Below, piece by piece: positions 1 through 7,375 of a DNA stretch of 64,000 nucleotides (position 1 is its first letter; every line of letters begins with the position of its first letter). The notes below the pieces were generated by a model. That model ran no database searches and had not been told where the DNA came from. It saw nothing but the letters and a program-made list of their open reading frames with translations. Position numbers and translations under genes: made by a program. The stretch lies in assembly GCA_045864775.1 (NCBI GenBank), contig BTVR01000001.1, forward strand, positions 1 through 64,000, read 5' to 3'. The stretch comes from Macondimonas sp045864775. Its GTDB lineage: Bacteria; Pseudomonadota; Gammaproteobacteria; UBA5335.

Positions 1-165
1 CCCATGCCGCCGCCGCCCATGCCGCCGCTGCCCATGCCGCCGCCGCCCATGCCACTGCCGCCCATGCCACTGCCGCCCATGCCACTGCCGCCCATGCCAC
101 TGCCGCCCATGCCGCCGCCACCCATGCCGCCGCCACCCATGCCGCCGCCACCCATGCCACTGCCG
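1..165. repeat. 15-bp tandem repeat, 11 units
   Basis: Eleven consecutive 15-bp units of the form CCCATGCC(G/A)C(C/T)GCC(G/A), interrupted only by point differences. The unit length is a multiple of three and lies in frame with the minus-strand secreted protein, where it encodes the GMGG(G/S) pentapeptide. Runs of identical adjacent units (46-105 and 121-150) suggest recent slippage or unequal exchange. The array continues past the left edge. Confidence 0.95.
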
Positions 166-287
166 GCGGCCCGTGGATCGCGTCCGTTGGACGCTCCCGG
201 CATGGAAGCCGCATCGACGAGAGATGGCAGAACGGTCAGGGTGACGATCGCCAGGGTTACGGCGCGGAGTCTGTGGTGCTGGGCCAT
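1..287 (-). CDS. Secreted Gly/Met pentapeptide-repeat protein, C-terminus cut by window edge
   Basis: Read leftward from an ATG at 287, with AAGGA about 9 nt upstream. The first ~27 residues form a signal peptide: basic start (MAQHHRLR), hydrophobic stretch (VTLAIVTLTVLPSLV), and an Ala-rich likely cleavage site (DAA/SM). A short linker rich in charged and small residues follows. From about residue 41 the chain is a tandem pentapeptide repeat of the form GMGGG or GMGGS, still running at the window edge after 95 complete codons. Export to the periplasm or surface is inferred from the signal peptide. I do not recognise a family. Methionine every fifth residue on a glycine backbone could suit metal (Cu+/Ag+) binding, oxidant scavenging or a flexible structural role; none of these is shown. 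The missing C-terminus may carry an anchor or another domain. Confidence 0.7.
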   Translation of the reverse strand, partial: MAQHHRLRAVTLAIVTLTVLPSLVDAASMPGASNGRDPRAAGSGMGGGGMGGGGMGGGGMGGSGMGGSGMGGSGMGGSGMGGGGMGSGGMGGGGM

Positions 288-430
288 CGGGGTCGTCCTT
301 GTTGTGGGCTGGGTATACGGAAGGCGTCATGCCGTTCCGGAGCCGGTCTATGCATCATCCACCGGAACGGTCGGTAGGTCCAGACTACACCGGGCGGCCC
401 AAGATCGCGCCGACGGCTCAATCGGCGCGA

Positions 431-796
431 TTAGCGCCGTATCCGGCGCGCCGCCTTGAGCGACTTGGGGAATAGGACGCAGCTGCCGAAGACGCCCAGC
501 GCGAGCAGGGTCGCCGGCAGACTCGCATGACGGCCCGCTGGGTTGGCGATCAGATCCGTCAATGCGCCACCGAAGTAGAACAGGGACGCCAGACTCAGCC
601 AGGCGAAGGTGTAAGGCCGCCCGGCCAAAAGCCCGGGGACCGCCAGCAGCAGCGGCAATTCCGCCCCGGCCAGCCAGATCCAGACCGTGTGAGGCGGCAT
701 GAGGCTCGCGAAGACGAGCAGCCAATAGGCCATGGTTGCCATCAGTCCGCCGATGCAGATCAATGCCACGCGTTGCAGTGTTTGCGGATGGATCAT
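431..796 (-). CDS. DUF2069 family inner-membrane protein
   Basis: 121-residue hydrophobic protein starting MIHPQTLQ, with about four transmembrane segments (around residues 7-28, 34-52, 57-77 and 88-107) and a basic tail ending ARRIRR. It fits the DUF2069 family of small proteobacterial membrane proteins, whose function is unknown. Its ATG overlaps the TGA of the upstream quinone oxidoreductase (ATGA at 793-796), so it is translationally coupled as the last gene of an arsC / oxidoreductase / DUF2069 operon. The same gene trio recurs in gammaproteobacteria. A longer in-frame extension to 910 exists but lies inside the upstream gene and lacks membrane-protein composition. Confidence 0.85.
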   Translation of the reverse strand: MIHPQTLQRVALICIGGLMATMAYWLLVFASLMPPHTVWIWLAGAELPLLLAVPGLLAGRPYTFAWLSLASLFYFGGALTDLIANPAGRHASLPATLLALGVFGSCVLFPKSLKAARRIRR

Positions 797-1398
797 GGGT
801 TGTCGCGACCTCCGAGGCGGCAGGCGATGGTGGCAACGCGCCGGCCGAGCGCCCGGCACAGGCTCTTTTCCGCTTCGCTGATGGATTGCTGGTTGTCGCT
901 GCCGGCCCAATGGCTCGGCCCGTAGGGCGTGCCGCCGCCCCGGGTTTCGCTCAGCGCCGCTTCGGTATAGGGCAGCCCCACGAGGAGCATGCCGTGATGG
1001 AGCAGGGGCAGCATCATGGAGAGCAGCGTGCTTTCCTGGCCGCCGTGCAGGCTGGCGGTGGAGGTGAAGGCCGCAGCCGGTTTACCGGCCAGTGCGCCGC
1101 TGAGCCACAACGATCCCGTGCCGTCGAGAAAATACTTCAGCGGCGCCGCCATGTTGCCGAAGCGGGTCGGGCTGCCGATGATCAATCCGTCGCACGCAAC
1201 GAGATCACGTTCCTCTGCGTAGGGCGCCCCGGTGTCAGGGATCGCGGGGGAAATCGCCTCGCAGGTCGCGGACACCGGGGGGACGGTTCGCAGCCGCGCT
1301 CGCGCGCCCGGCACCTCGGCGACGCCACGGGCAATGAACTGGGCCATGCGCGCGGTGGCGCCGGAACGGCTGTAATACAGCACCAGGATCTCAGGCAT
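793..1398 (-). CDS. WrbA/flavodoxin-type NAD(P)H:quinone oxidoreductase
   Basis: 201-residue flavodoxin-fold protein. The N-terminal FMN-phosphate loop is visible as YYSRSGATARMA (residues ~8-19). The central GSPTRFGNMAAPLKYFLDG and the later FTSTASLHGGQE match the WrbA family's FMN and quinone contact segments. WrbA proteins are cytosolic FMN enzymes that reduce quinones by two electrons, avoiding semiquinone radicals. The start at 1398 was chosen because the flavodoxin fold begins immediately (MPEILVLYYS) and overlaps the arsC stop by 8 nt. The gene sits between arsC and the DUF2069 gene on one transcript. The length matches WrbA (about 200 residues). Confidence 0.9.
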   Translation of the reverse strand: MPEILVLYYSRSGATARMAQFIARGVAEVPGARARLRTVPPVSATCEAISPAIPDTGAPYAEERDLVACDGLIIGSPTRFGNMAAPLKYFLDGTGSLWLSGALAGKPAAAFTSTASLHGGQESTLLSMMLPLLHHGMLLVGLPYTEAALSETRGGGTPYGPSHWAGSDNQQSISEAEKSLCRALGRRVATIACRLGGRDNP

Positions 1399-1750
1399 CT
1401 TCGAGCAATTCCAGGACCCGTTCGGGCGGTCGGCCGATGCAGGCGCGTCCATCGTCCCGCACCGCGATCGGACGTTCGAGAAGGCGCGGGTGACGCCCGA
1501 TGGCCTCGAGGATCGCCGTATCGGTGACCTCCGCACGGCCGAGACCCAATGTCCTGTACTCCTCCTCGCCGGTCCTGAGCAGGGCGCGCGGCGCAAGGCC
1601 GAGGCAGACGCACAGGCGCGCCAGTTCGGGCACGTCGGGCGGCTGACTCAGATAGTCGATCAGCAGCGGCTCGATGCCGGCCTCGCGCAGCAGGGCCAGG
1701 GCGGTGCGGGACTTGCTGCAACGGGGATTGTGGTAGAGGGTGATGGCCAT
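1391..1750 (-). CDS. arsC: Arsenate reductase, ArsC (glutaredoxin-dependent) family
   Basis: 119-residue thioredoxin-fold protein with the ArsC active site NPRCSKSR at residues 8-15 (catalytic Cys 11). The arginines that bind arsenate/arsenite in the E. coli plasmid enzyme have counterparts in LLRTGEEEY (~residue 60), RPIAVRDD (~93) and GRPPERV (~107). The family reduces arsenate to arsenite with glutathione and glutaredoxin. No arsB, acr3 or arsR is adjacent, and chromosomal ArsC proteins beside wrbA-like genes are common, so the true substrate in vivo is less certain than the fold. It is the first gene of the leftward operon; the next start lies 8 nt inside its 3' end. Confidence 0.9.
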   Translation of the reverse strand: MAITLYHNPRCSKSRTALALLREAGIEPLLIDYLSQPPDVPELARLCVCLGLAPRALLRTGEEEYRTLGLGRAEVTDTAILEAIGRHPRLLERPIAVRDDGRACIGRPPERVLELLEDA

Positions 1751-1783
1751 GCTGCCTGCGTCGGTTCCAGCGTTGGGGCGGAC

Positions 1784-1812
1784 ATTGTAGCGATTTGATC
1801 CAGCGCCGTGAG
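1784..1812 (-). promoter_or_regulatory. Possible promoter for the arsC operon
   Basis: On the minus strand TACAAT (1789-1784) is a good -10 box; the hexamer 17 bp upstream, CTCACG (1812-1807), is a poor -35. It would start transcription about 27 nt before the arsC ATG. Based on pattern only. Confidence 0.3.
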
Positions 1813-1939
1813 CGGTGCGCACGGCCATGCCGTGGCCGGCGCACCCGGCGCGACGGATGACACCGGCCTTCGTCTCGTCACGACTCAGGGGTATGCTCTC
1901 GGTTCGGTCCGAGCCTGTGACCGCGTTTGGAGCGCTGGC

Positions 1940-4615
1940 ATGACGACGCGCAACCTCGAGTTTTTCTTCAAGCCGCGCTCGGTCGCCTTGGTGGGCGCGA
2001 GTCGCGATGCCCACCGCGTCGGCGGCGCGGTCGTGCGCAATCTGCAGTCGGGCGGATTTTCAGGACCCGTGATGCTGGTCAACCGGCGCAGCGAGCCGGA
2101 CGCCGCGCACGGTATTTATACGCGCCTCGCCGATTTGCCCCAGGCCCCGGACCTCGCCGTAGTGGCGATTCCTGCCGCCCAGGTGCCTGAAACACTCACC
2201 GAACTGGGCGCGGCCGGTACGCGGGCGGCCGTCGTGCTCTCGGCGGGTTTCGAGGAGACCGATGCCAGCGCCGGCGCGGCCTTGCAGCAGGCCGCACTCG
2301 ACGCCGCCCGGCCGCATCTGATGCGCATCATCGGGCCCAACTGCCTCGGCATCCTGATGCCCAAGGTCGGGCTCAACGCCAGCTTCGCCCACCTCAATGC
2401 GCGGCCCGGCAATCTGGCCTTCATCGCCCAGTCCGGCGCGATCCTGACCGCCGTGCTGGACTGGGCCGAGAGCCGCGGCATCGGGTTCTCGACGCTCATT
2501 TCGCTGGGCGCCTCGGCGGACGTCGACTTCGGCGACCTGCTCGACTATCTGGCGAACGACTGGGATACCCGCGCCATCCTTCTGTACGTCGAATCGGTGC
2601 GCGACGCGCGCAAATTCATGTCGGCGGCGCGACTGGCCGCGCGCCTCAAACCGGTCATCGTGGTCAAGGGCGGTCGCTATGCCCAGTCGGCCCAGGCGGT
2701 GGCCTCGCACACGGGTGCGCTGGCCGGCGTCGATGCGGTCTATGCCGCGGCGTTCCGGCGCGCCGGCATGGTGCAGGTGGATTCAATGGCGGAGCTGTTC
2801 GATGCGGTGGAGACGCTGGGCCATTCCAGTCCCCGCTTCGGCGAGCGCCTGGCCATCGTGACCAATGGCGGCGGCATCGGGGTGCTGGCCACCGACGAGC
2901 TGACGCGACTGGGCGGCCATCTGGCGAGCCTGTCGGAGAACACGCGTCACCGCCTGCGCGATGCCCTGCCGCCGTTGTGCAGCACGCAGAATCCGGTGGA
3001 CGTCCTGGGTGACGCCGATCCCGGGCGCTACCGGGAAACGCTGCGCGTGCTGTACGAGGCGCCCGAAGTGGACACCGTGGCGGTGTTCAACTGCCCGGTC
3101 GGGGTGGCCAGCAGCCAGGAAGCCGCCGAGGCGGTCATCGAGGTCCACCAGACGCCGCGCAAGGGCTTGCTGACCAACTGGCTGGGTGCCAAGACGGCCC
3201 AGATGGCACGGGACGCCTTCGCCGCCCACCGCATTCCCAGTTATGAGACGCCGGATCAGGTGATCCGGGCGTACATGCACCTCATCGGCTATCGGCGCAA
3301 CCAGCGCCTGCTGCTGGAAACCCCGCCGTCCTTGCCGCAGTCCTTCGTGCCGGACCACGAGGCGGCCGCGGAGGTCATCGCGCAGGCCCGCGCGCGGGGC
3401 GGCGGGTGGCTGTCGCTGGCCGAGGGCATGGCGCTGCTCGCGGCCTACCGCATCCCGGTCGTGCAGACCGCGATGGTGAAAACACCCGACGAGGCGGCAG
3501 CGCAGGCGGACGCCTGGGACCTGCCGGTCGTGCTCAAGATTTCCTCGCCCGACATCCTGCACAAGCGCGCCATGGGCGGCGTGGCGCTCAATCTGCAGAC
3601 GCCAGATGCGGTCGCCGATGCGGCGCACGGCATCCTGGCGCACCTGCGCGAACATCAGCCGCAGGCGCGGATCGAGGGCTTCACCCTCCAGCCCATGGTG
3701 CCCAAGGGCGACAACCACGAGCTGATCCTGGGCATGACGAGCGACGCGGTATTCGGACCCGTGTTGCTGTTCGGGCAGGGTGGCAATGCCGTCGAGGCGC
3801 TGAACGACACGGCGTTTGCCTTGCCGCCGCTCAACATGCATCTGGCCTGCGATCTCATCGAGCGCACCCGCATCCACCGCGTGCTGCAAGGCGTGGGCGG
3901 CATCGCTCCGACGCGCATCGACGATGTGGCCTTGAGTCTGGTCAAGCTGGCTCAGCTGGCTGCGGATCTGCCCGAGGTGGCAGAGATCGAAGTCAATCCG
4001 CTGCTGGCGGGGGAGCAGGGCGTGCTGGCGCTCGATGCCCGTGTGCGCGTCGATCTCTCGGCGCCGGCCGGGCATGAACACTTCGCGATTCGCCCCTACC
4101 CCAAGGAATTGGAGCAATTCTTCGATCTGCCCGATGGCCATGTGCTGTTGCTGCGGCCCATCCAGCCCGAGGATGAGCCGGCGATGATCGAGCTGTTCGA
4201 CGCCATGACCGAGGAAGAGCGCTACATGCGCTTTTTCTCGCCCATGAGTCACGTGCCGCACCAGTTGGCGGCGCGCCTGAGCCAGATCGACTATGACCGC
4301 GAGATGGCGCTGGTGCTCACCGAGCCGGGCCTTCCCGGGCAGGCACGCGTCCTGGCCGGGGTGCGGATCGCCGGCGACCCCAACGGCGAGCGCTGCGAAT
4401 TCGCCATCGGCGTGCGCCACGACCAGGGCGGCAAGGGGCTCGGCATCCGCTTGATGCAGCGCATCATCGAGTACGCCCGCGCGCGCGGCTTTGCCGAGAT
4501 CTATGGTGATATCCTGCGCGAACATGGCGCCATGCTGGCGGTGTGCCGCAAGCTCGGGTTCCGGATCGAGCCGGGCGGCGAGAGCAACATCGTGCGAGCG
4601 GTCATGACGCTGTAA
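1940..4615 (+). CDS. Pat-like fusion: ADP-forming acyl-CoA synthetase domains plus GNAT acetyltransferase
   Basis: 891 residues. Order: CoA-binding Rossmann domain (~8-140), CoA-ligase domain (~145-450, containing SHTGALAG), ATP-grasp domain (~480-705, with VVLKISSPDILHK), and a C-terminal GNAT domain (~715-890) whose acetyl-CoA loop reads QGGKGLGIRLM. This matches the protein lysine acetyltransferase Pat/PatZ (YfiQ) family, which acetylates acetyl-CoA synthetase and other central enzymes. The His of SHTG aligns with the phosphohistidine loop of active ADP-forming acyl-CoA synthetases, so ligase activity cannot be excluded. Start: MTTRNLEFFFKPRSVALVGAS fits the family N-terminus; the longer frame from 1808 adds no conserved sequence. 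Monocistronic by spacing. Confidence 0.9.
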   Translation: MTTRNLEFFFKPRSVALVGASRDAHRVGGAVVRNLQSGGFSGPVMLVNRRSEPDAAHGIYTRLADLPQAPDLAVVAIPAAQVPETLTELGAAGTRAAVVLSAGFEETDASAGAALQQAALDAARPHLMRIIGPNCLGILMPKVGLNASFAHLNARPGNLAFIAQSGAILTAVLDWAESRGIGFSTLISLGASADVDFGDLLDYLANDWDTRAILLYVESVRDARKFMSAARLAARLKPVIVVKGGRYAQSAQAVASHTGALAGVDAVYAAAFRRAGMVQVDSMAELFDAVETLGHSSPRFGERLAIVTNGGGIGVLATDELTRLGGHLASLSENTRHRLRDALPPLCSTQNPVDVLGDADPGRYRETLRVLYEAPEVDTVAVFNCPVGVASSQEAAEAVIEVHQTPRKGLLTNWLGAKTAQMARDAFAAHRIPSYETPDQVIRAYMHLIGYRRNQRLLLETPPSLPQSFVPDHEAAAEVIAQARARGGGWLSLAEGMALLAAYRIPVVQTAMVKTPDEAAAQADAWDLPVVLKISSPDILHKRAMGGVALNLQTPDAVADAAHGILAHLREHQPQARIEGFTLQPMVPKGDNHELILGMTSDAVFGPVLLFGQGGNAVEALNDTAFALPPLNMHLACDLIERTRIHRVLQGVGGIAPTRIDDVALSLVKLAQLAADLPEVAEIEVNPLLAGEQGVLALDARVRVDLSAPAGHEHFAIRPYPKELEQFFDLPDGHVLLLRPIQPEDEPAMIELFDAMTEEERYMRFFSPMSHVPHQLAARLSQIDYDREMALVLTEPGLPGQARVLAGVRIAGDPNGERCEFAIGVRHDQGGKGLGIRLMQRIIEYARARGFAEIYGDILREHGAMLAVCRKLGFRIEPGGESNIVRAVMTL

Positions 4616-4687
4616 CGTGGCGTTCGATTGGCAGGGCGTTCGATTTCGGCGCCGTCATGGTTTTCCGGGCCGGTGCGAGGAGTGATG

Positions 4688-5128
4688 ATGAGCTTCAAGA
4701 CCACATTGCGGGGTTTGTCCCTGTTTCTGGGCCTGGTGGCCGCCGCCCCCGCACTGGCGGCTCTGCCACCCGTAACCGTCTACAAGGACGCGCGCTGCGG
4801 CTGCTGCGCCGCGTGGGCGCGCCATCTGAGCGACGCGGGCTTCGATGTCAGCACCCGCGACGTCACCGATCTGCCCGCACGCAAGCGGGCGCTCGGCGTG
4901 CCGACCAAGCTGGGGTCGTGCCATACCGCCGAGGTCGGCGGCTACGTCGTGGAAGGACACGTCCCGGCCGCCGCCATCAAGCGTCTGCTGCAGGAGCGGC
5001 CTGCCGCTGCCGGACTGGCCGTGGCTGGGATGCCGATCGGCTCGCCGGGCATGGAAGGGCCAAATCCGGAGCCCTACGATGTTCATCTGTTCGGCGGCGA
5101 CGGCACGCGGGTCTTCGCACGTTATTGA
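4688..5128 (+). CDS. DUF411 family periplasmic metal-binding-like protein
   Basis: 146 residues with an N-terminal signal peptide (LRGLSLFLGLVAAAPALA). The mature protein starts with a thioredoxin-like strand VTVYKDARCGCCAAWARHL carrying a CGCC motif, followed by GVPTKLGSCHTA with another Cys-His pair, then a glycine-rich C-terminal region ending in YDVHLFGGDG. This is the DUF411 family, often encoded near copper or silver resistance genes and proposed to bind metal; the biochemical role is not established. ATGs occur at 4685 and 4688. GAGGAG at 4677-4682 leaves 5 nt before the second, so 4688 is preferred. No copA or cus genes are adjacent; the neighbours are pat and SRP RNA. Confidence 0.85.
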   Translation: MSFKTTLRGLSLFLGLVAAAPALAALPPVTVYKDARCGCCAAWARHLSDAGFDVSTRDVTDLPARKRALGVPTKLGSCHTAEVGGYVVEGHVPAAAIKRLLQERPAAAGLAVAGMPIGSPGMEGPNPEPYDVHLFGGDGTRVFARY

Positions 5129-5135
5129 CGCGCCC

Positions 5136-5163
5136 TTGCCGGCCCGGTGCCGGCTGTTATAAT
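5136..5163 (+). promoter_or_regulatory. Sigma-70 promoter for SRP RNA
   Basis: Perfect -10 TATAAT at 5158-5163 with TTGCCG at 5136-5141 as -35, spacer 16 bp. It should start transcription near 5170, leaving a leader of about 40 nt before the SRP RNA helix, which would need 5' processing. It begins a few bases after the DUF411 stop and may also drive dnaX. Confidence 0.65.
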
Positions 5164-5207
5164 CCGGCGTCCCGGCGTCGTGTCCCTCTGGCCGCGCCGG
5201 TTTCGAC

Positions 5208-5324
5208 ATGGTGGCCCCGGTTGGTCCCTTCGCGACGATACATTGTGAACCCCGTGAGATCCGGAAGGGAGCAGCGGCAGCAGTGGACTCGGGCGCCGGA
5301 GTGTGGCTGGCCGGGGCTGCCGCC
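5208..5324 (+). ncRNA. ffs: Signal recognition particle RNA, small bacterial (4.5S) type
   Basis: The 5' arm GGTGGCCCCGG (5210-5220) pairs along its length with CCGGGGCTGCC (5311-5321), closing a single long hairpin of about 115 nt, the size of E. coli 4.5S RNA. Near the apex lies the SRP domain IV signature: GAGATCCGGAAGGGAGCAGC, with the GGAA tetraloop and the AGCAG asymmetric loop that bind Ffh. The RNA joins Ffh to target nascent membrane proteins to FtsY and SecYEG. Placement directly upstream of dnaX is a recurrent arrangement. The exact ends are set by helix closure and may be off by a few bases. Confidence 0.9.
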
Positions 5325-5366
5325 CATTGGGCTCGTGGCCATGAATCCGCCGAATGGGGAAGGACG

Positions 5367-7049
5367 ATGAGTTACACCGTACTGGCGCGCAAATGGCGCC
5401 CGCACACCTTCCGTGAACTGGTGGGTCAGGAACACGTCGTCCGCGCCCTGTCCAATGCCCTGTCCCAGCAGCGATTGCACCACGCCTACCTCTTCACGGG
5501 CACCCGCGGCGTCGGCAAGACGACCCTCGCGCGCATCCTCGCCAAATGCCTGAACTGCGAACAGGGGGTGAGCGCCGAGCCCTGCGGCCGCTGCGGCGCC
5601 TGTCTGGAAATCGATCAGGGCCGCTTCCTGGATCTGGTCGAGGTGGACGCCGCCTCGCGCACCAAGGTGGATGACACCCGCGCCTTGCTCGACAACGCCC
5701 AGTACGCGCCGGGCAAGGGCCGCTTCAAGATCTATCTGATCGACGAAGTGCACATGCTTTCGACGCATTCCTTCAATGCCCTGCTCAAGACGCTGGAGGA
5801 GCCACCGGAGCATGTAAAGTTCCTGCTGGCCACGACCGATCCCCAAAAGCTGCCGGTCACGGTGCTGTCGCGCTGTTTGCAGTTCAATCTGCACCGCCTT
5901 GGCGCCGATCGCATTGCCGCGCATCTGGCGACGATTCTTGAAGCCGAGCAAGTGGATTTCGAACCGGCCGCCCTGCGCGCCCTGGGGCGAGCCGCCGACG
6001 GCAGTGTGCGGGATGCGCTGAGTCTGCTCGATCAGGCCATCGCCTACGCTGGCGGACGGCTGACGGCGTCCGAAGTCGATGCCATGCTCGGCACCGTCGA
6101 CCGATTGCAGGTGGACGGCCTGCTCAGGGTTTTGGCCGCCGGTGATGCCGCGGCGATCTGGCAGGTGCTCGTCGCCTGGCGTCAGCGCAGCCCGGACTAC
6201 ACCGGTCTGCTCGATGCCCTGGCGCTGCGGCTGCAGGCGATCGCCTTTGCGCAGACCTTCGGCCGGCTGACCGACGACGAGGATCCGGTCGACCCCGATT
6301 TGCTCGAGGCGCTTTCTCCCGCCGCGGTGCAGGTCTACTACCAGATCTGCCTGCTCGGCAAGCGCGATCTCGCCTTGGCGCCCGATCCGGCGAGCGGCTT
6401 CGAGATGGTGGTCTTGCGTCTGCATGCATTTCGTCCGCCATCATCCGCGGCCATTGCGGCGACCTCAGGCGCAGCGCCAGCGACGGATGAGGAACAGCCC
6501 GGCCCATCGGTTGCGCCCCCCGTGCGTATGCGGACCGGACCCGCGCCGCGGCCTGCGGCGTCCGGGGCGGCGCTGGGGGGTGACGGGGCCATGGCGCGCG
6601 AGTCAGTCGTGCCTGAGCCGGCCGCGGCCCTGGGGGATGGAGTGGCCGAGGAATGGCCGGAACTCGTGGCGCGACTCGGGCTGCGGGGCGGGCCGCTGGA
6701 ACTCGCGCGGCATTGCGCCTTGAAATCCCGCGCCGATGGTCGCATCTTGCTGCAGTTGGCGCGCCAGCAACATGCCCTGCGCCGACCCTCCGCCGAGCAA
6801 AGCCTGCGGGACGCCCTGCGGCACGCGCTACGGCAACCCGAGTTGACGCTCGAGATCCGCTTGGGCGACGAGGCGGCGGTGCTGGCGACGCCCGCGCAGC
6901 GCGAGTCGGATGCGCAGGCCGAGCGTCAGGCACGGGCTGAAGCGGCCGTCGAGGAGGATGCCGTGGTGCAAGCGCTGCAGACGCGGCTCGATGCACGCCT
7001 GCAAAGCGTGCGCCCTCTGGATGCGATGAGTCTGAGAGACGGAGAGTGA
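5367..7049 (+). CDS. dnaX: DNA polymerase III subunit gamma/tau
   Basis: 560 residues. AAA+ clamp-loader ATPase: Walker A GTRGVGKTTLARIL (~residues 44-57), a four-Cys zinc module (CLNCEQ...CGRCGAC, ~63-79), Walker B IDEVHML, and sensor 1 LATTDP. Domain III and a Pro/Ala-rich linker (~360-430) lead to a C-terminal tau domain. It loads the beta clamp and, as tau, tethers the polymerase cores and DnaB. AAGGA at 5360-5364 supports the ATG at 5367. I found no A-rich slippery heptamer like the E. coli AAAAAAG frameshift site, so a short gamma form may not be made that way. The gene heads a dnaX-ybaB-recR transcript; ybaB starts 6 nt after it. Confidence 0.97.
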   Translation: MSYTVLARKWRPHTFRELVGQEHVVRALSNALSQQRLHHAYLFTGTRGVGKTTLARILAKCLNCEQGVSAEPCGRCGACLEIDQGRFLDLVEVDAASRTKVDDTRALLDNAQYAPGKGRFKIYLIDEVHMLSTHSFNALLKTLEEPPEHVKFLLATTDPQKLPVTVLSRCLQFNLHRLGADRIAAHLATILEAEQVDFEPAALRALGRAADGSVRDALSLLDQAIAYAGGRLTASEVDAMLGTVDRLQVDGLLRVLAAGDAAAIWQVLVAWRQRSPDYTGLLDALALRLQAIAFAQTFGRLTDDEDPVDPDLLEALSPAAVQVYYQICLLGKRDLALAPDPASGFEMVVLRLHAFRPPSSAAIAATSGAAPATDEEQPGPSVAPPVRMRTGPAPRPAASGAALGGDGAMARESVVPEPAAALGDGVAEEWPELVARLGLRGGPLELARHCALKSRADGRILLQLARQQHALRRPSAEQSLRDALRHALRQPELTLEIRLGDEAAVLATPAQRESDAQAERQARAEAAVEEDAVVQALQTRLDARLQSVRPLDAMSLRDGE

Positions 7050-7055
7050 ACGAAC

Positions 7056-7373
7056 ATGCCCGGATCCCTGGATAAACTGCTGGAGCAGGCGCGCCGCGCC
7101 TCCGACGACATGCAGCGCGCGGCGCAGAATCTCGCCAAGGTCGAAGTCGTTGGCGAGGCCGGTGCCGGGATGGTGCAGGTCACGTTGAACGGCCGCCGCG
7201 AGGTGAGCCGGGTGCGCATCGATCCGCAGCTGCTGGGCGACCAGACGCTCCTCGAAGATCTGGCCGCCGGCGCCATGAACGATGCCTTGCGCAAGCTCGA
7301 GAAGGCGCTGGGCCAGAAAGTGGGCAGCCTCGCCGGCGGGCTGAAGATGCCGGGCGGCTTTCCGGGTTTCTGA
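7056..7373 (+). CDS. YbaB/EbfC family nucleoid-associated protein
   Basis: 105-residue protein with the YbaB signature: an N-terminal helix rich in Gln/Arg (LDKLLEQARRASDDMQRAAQNLAKVEV), the strand GAGMVQVTLNGRREVSRVRIDPQLLG, a helical middle (DLAAGAMNDALRKLEKALGQKVG) and a Gly-rich tail. The family forms dimers that bind DNA in a tweezer-like manner and affects nucleoid organisation. It lies between dnaX and recR, the standard bacterial location, starting 6 nt after dnaX and ending 2 nt before recR, so all three are almost certainly co-transcribed. The usual length is 100-110 residues. Confidence 0.95.
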   Translation: MPGSLDKLLEQARRASDDMQRAAQNLAKVEVVGEAGAGMVQVTLNGRREVSRVRIDPQLLGDQTLLEDLAAGAMNDALRKLEKALGQKVGSLAGGLKMPGGFPGF

Positions 7374-7375
7374 GC

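Noticed and set aside
4..459. Plus-strand open frame rich in Met and Pro (MPPPPMPP...) over the tandem repeat
   Set aside because: The opposite strand gives a signal peptide, a Shine-Dalgarno and in-frame GMGG repeats. The plus-strand frame has no ribosome binding site and continues into unconserved sequence.
5125..5130. TTGACG as the -35 for the TATAAT at 5158
   Set aside because: The spacer would be 27 bp. TTGCCG at 5136-5141 gives a workable 16-bp spacer.
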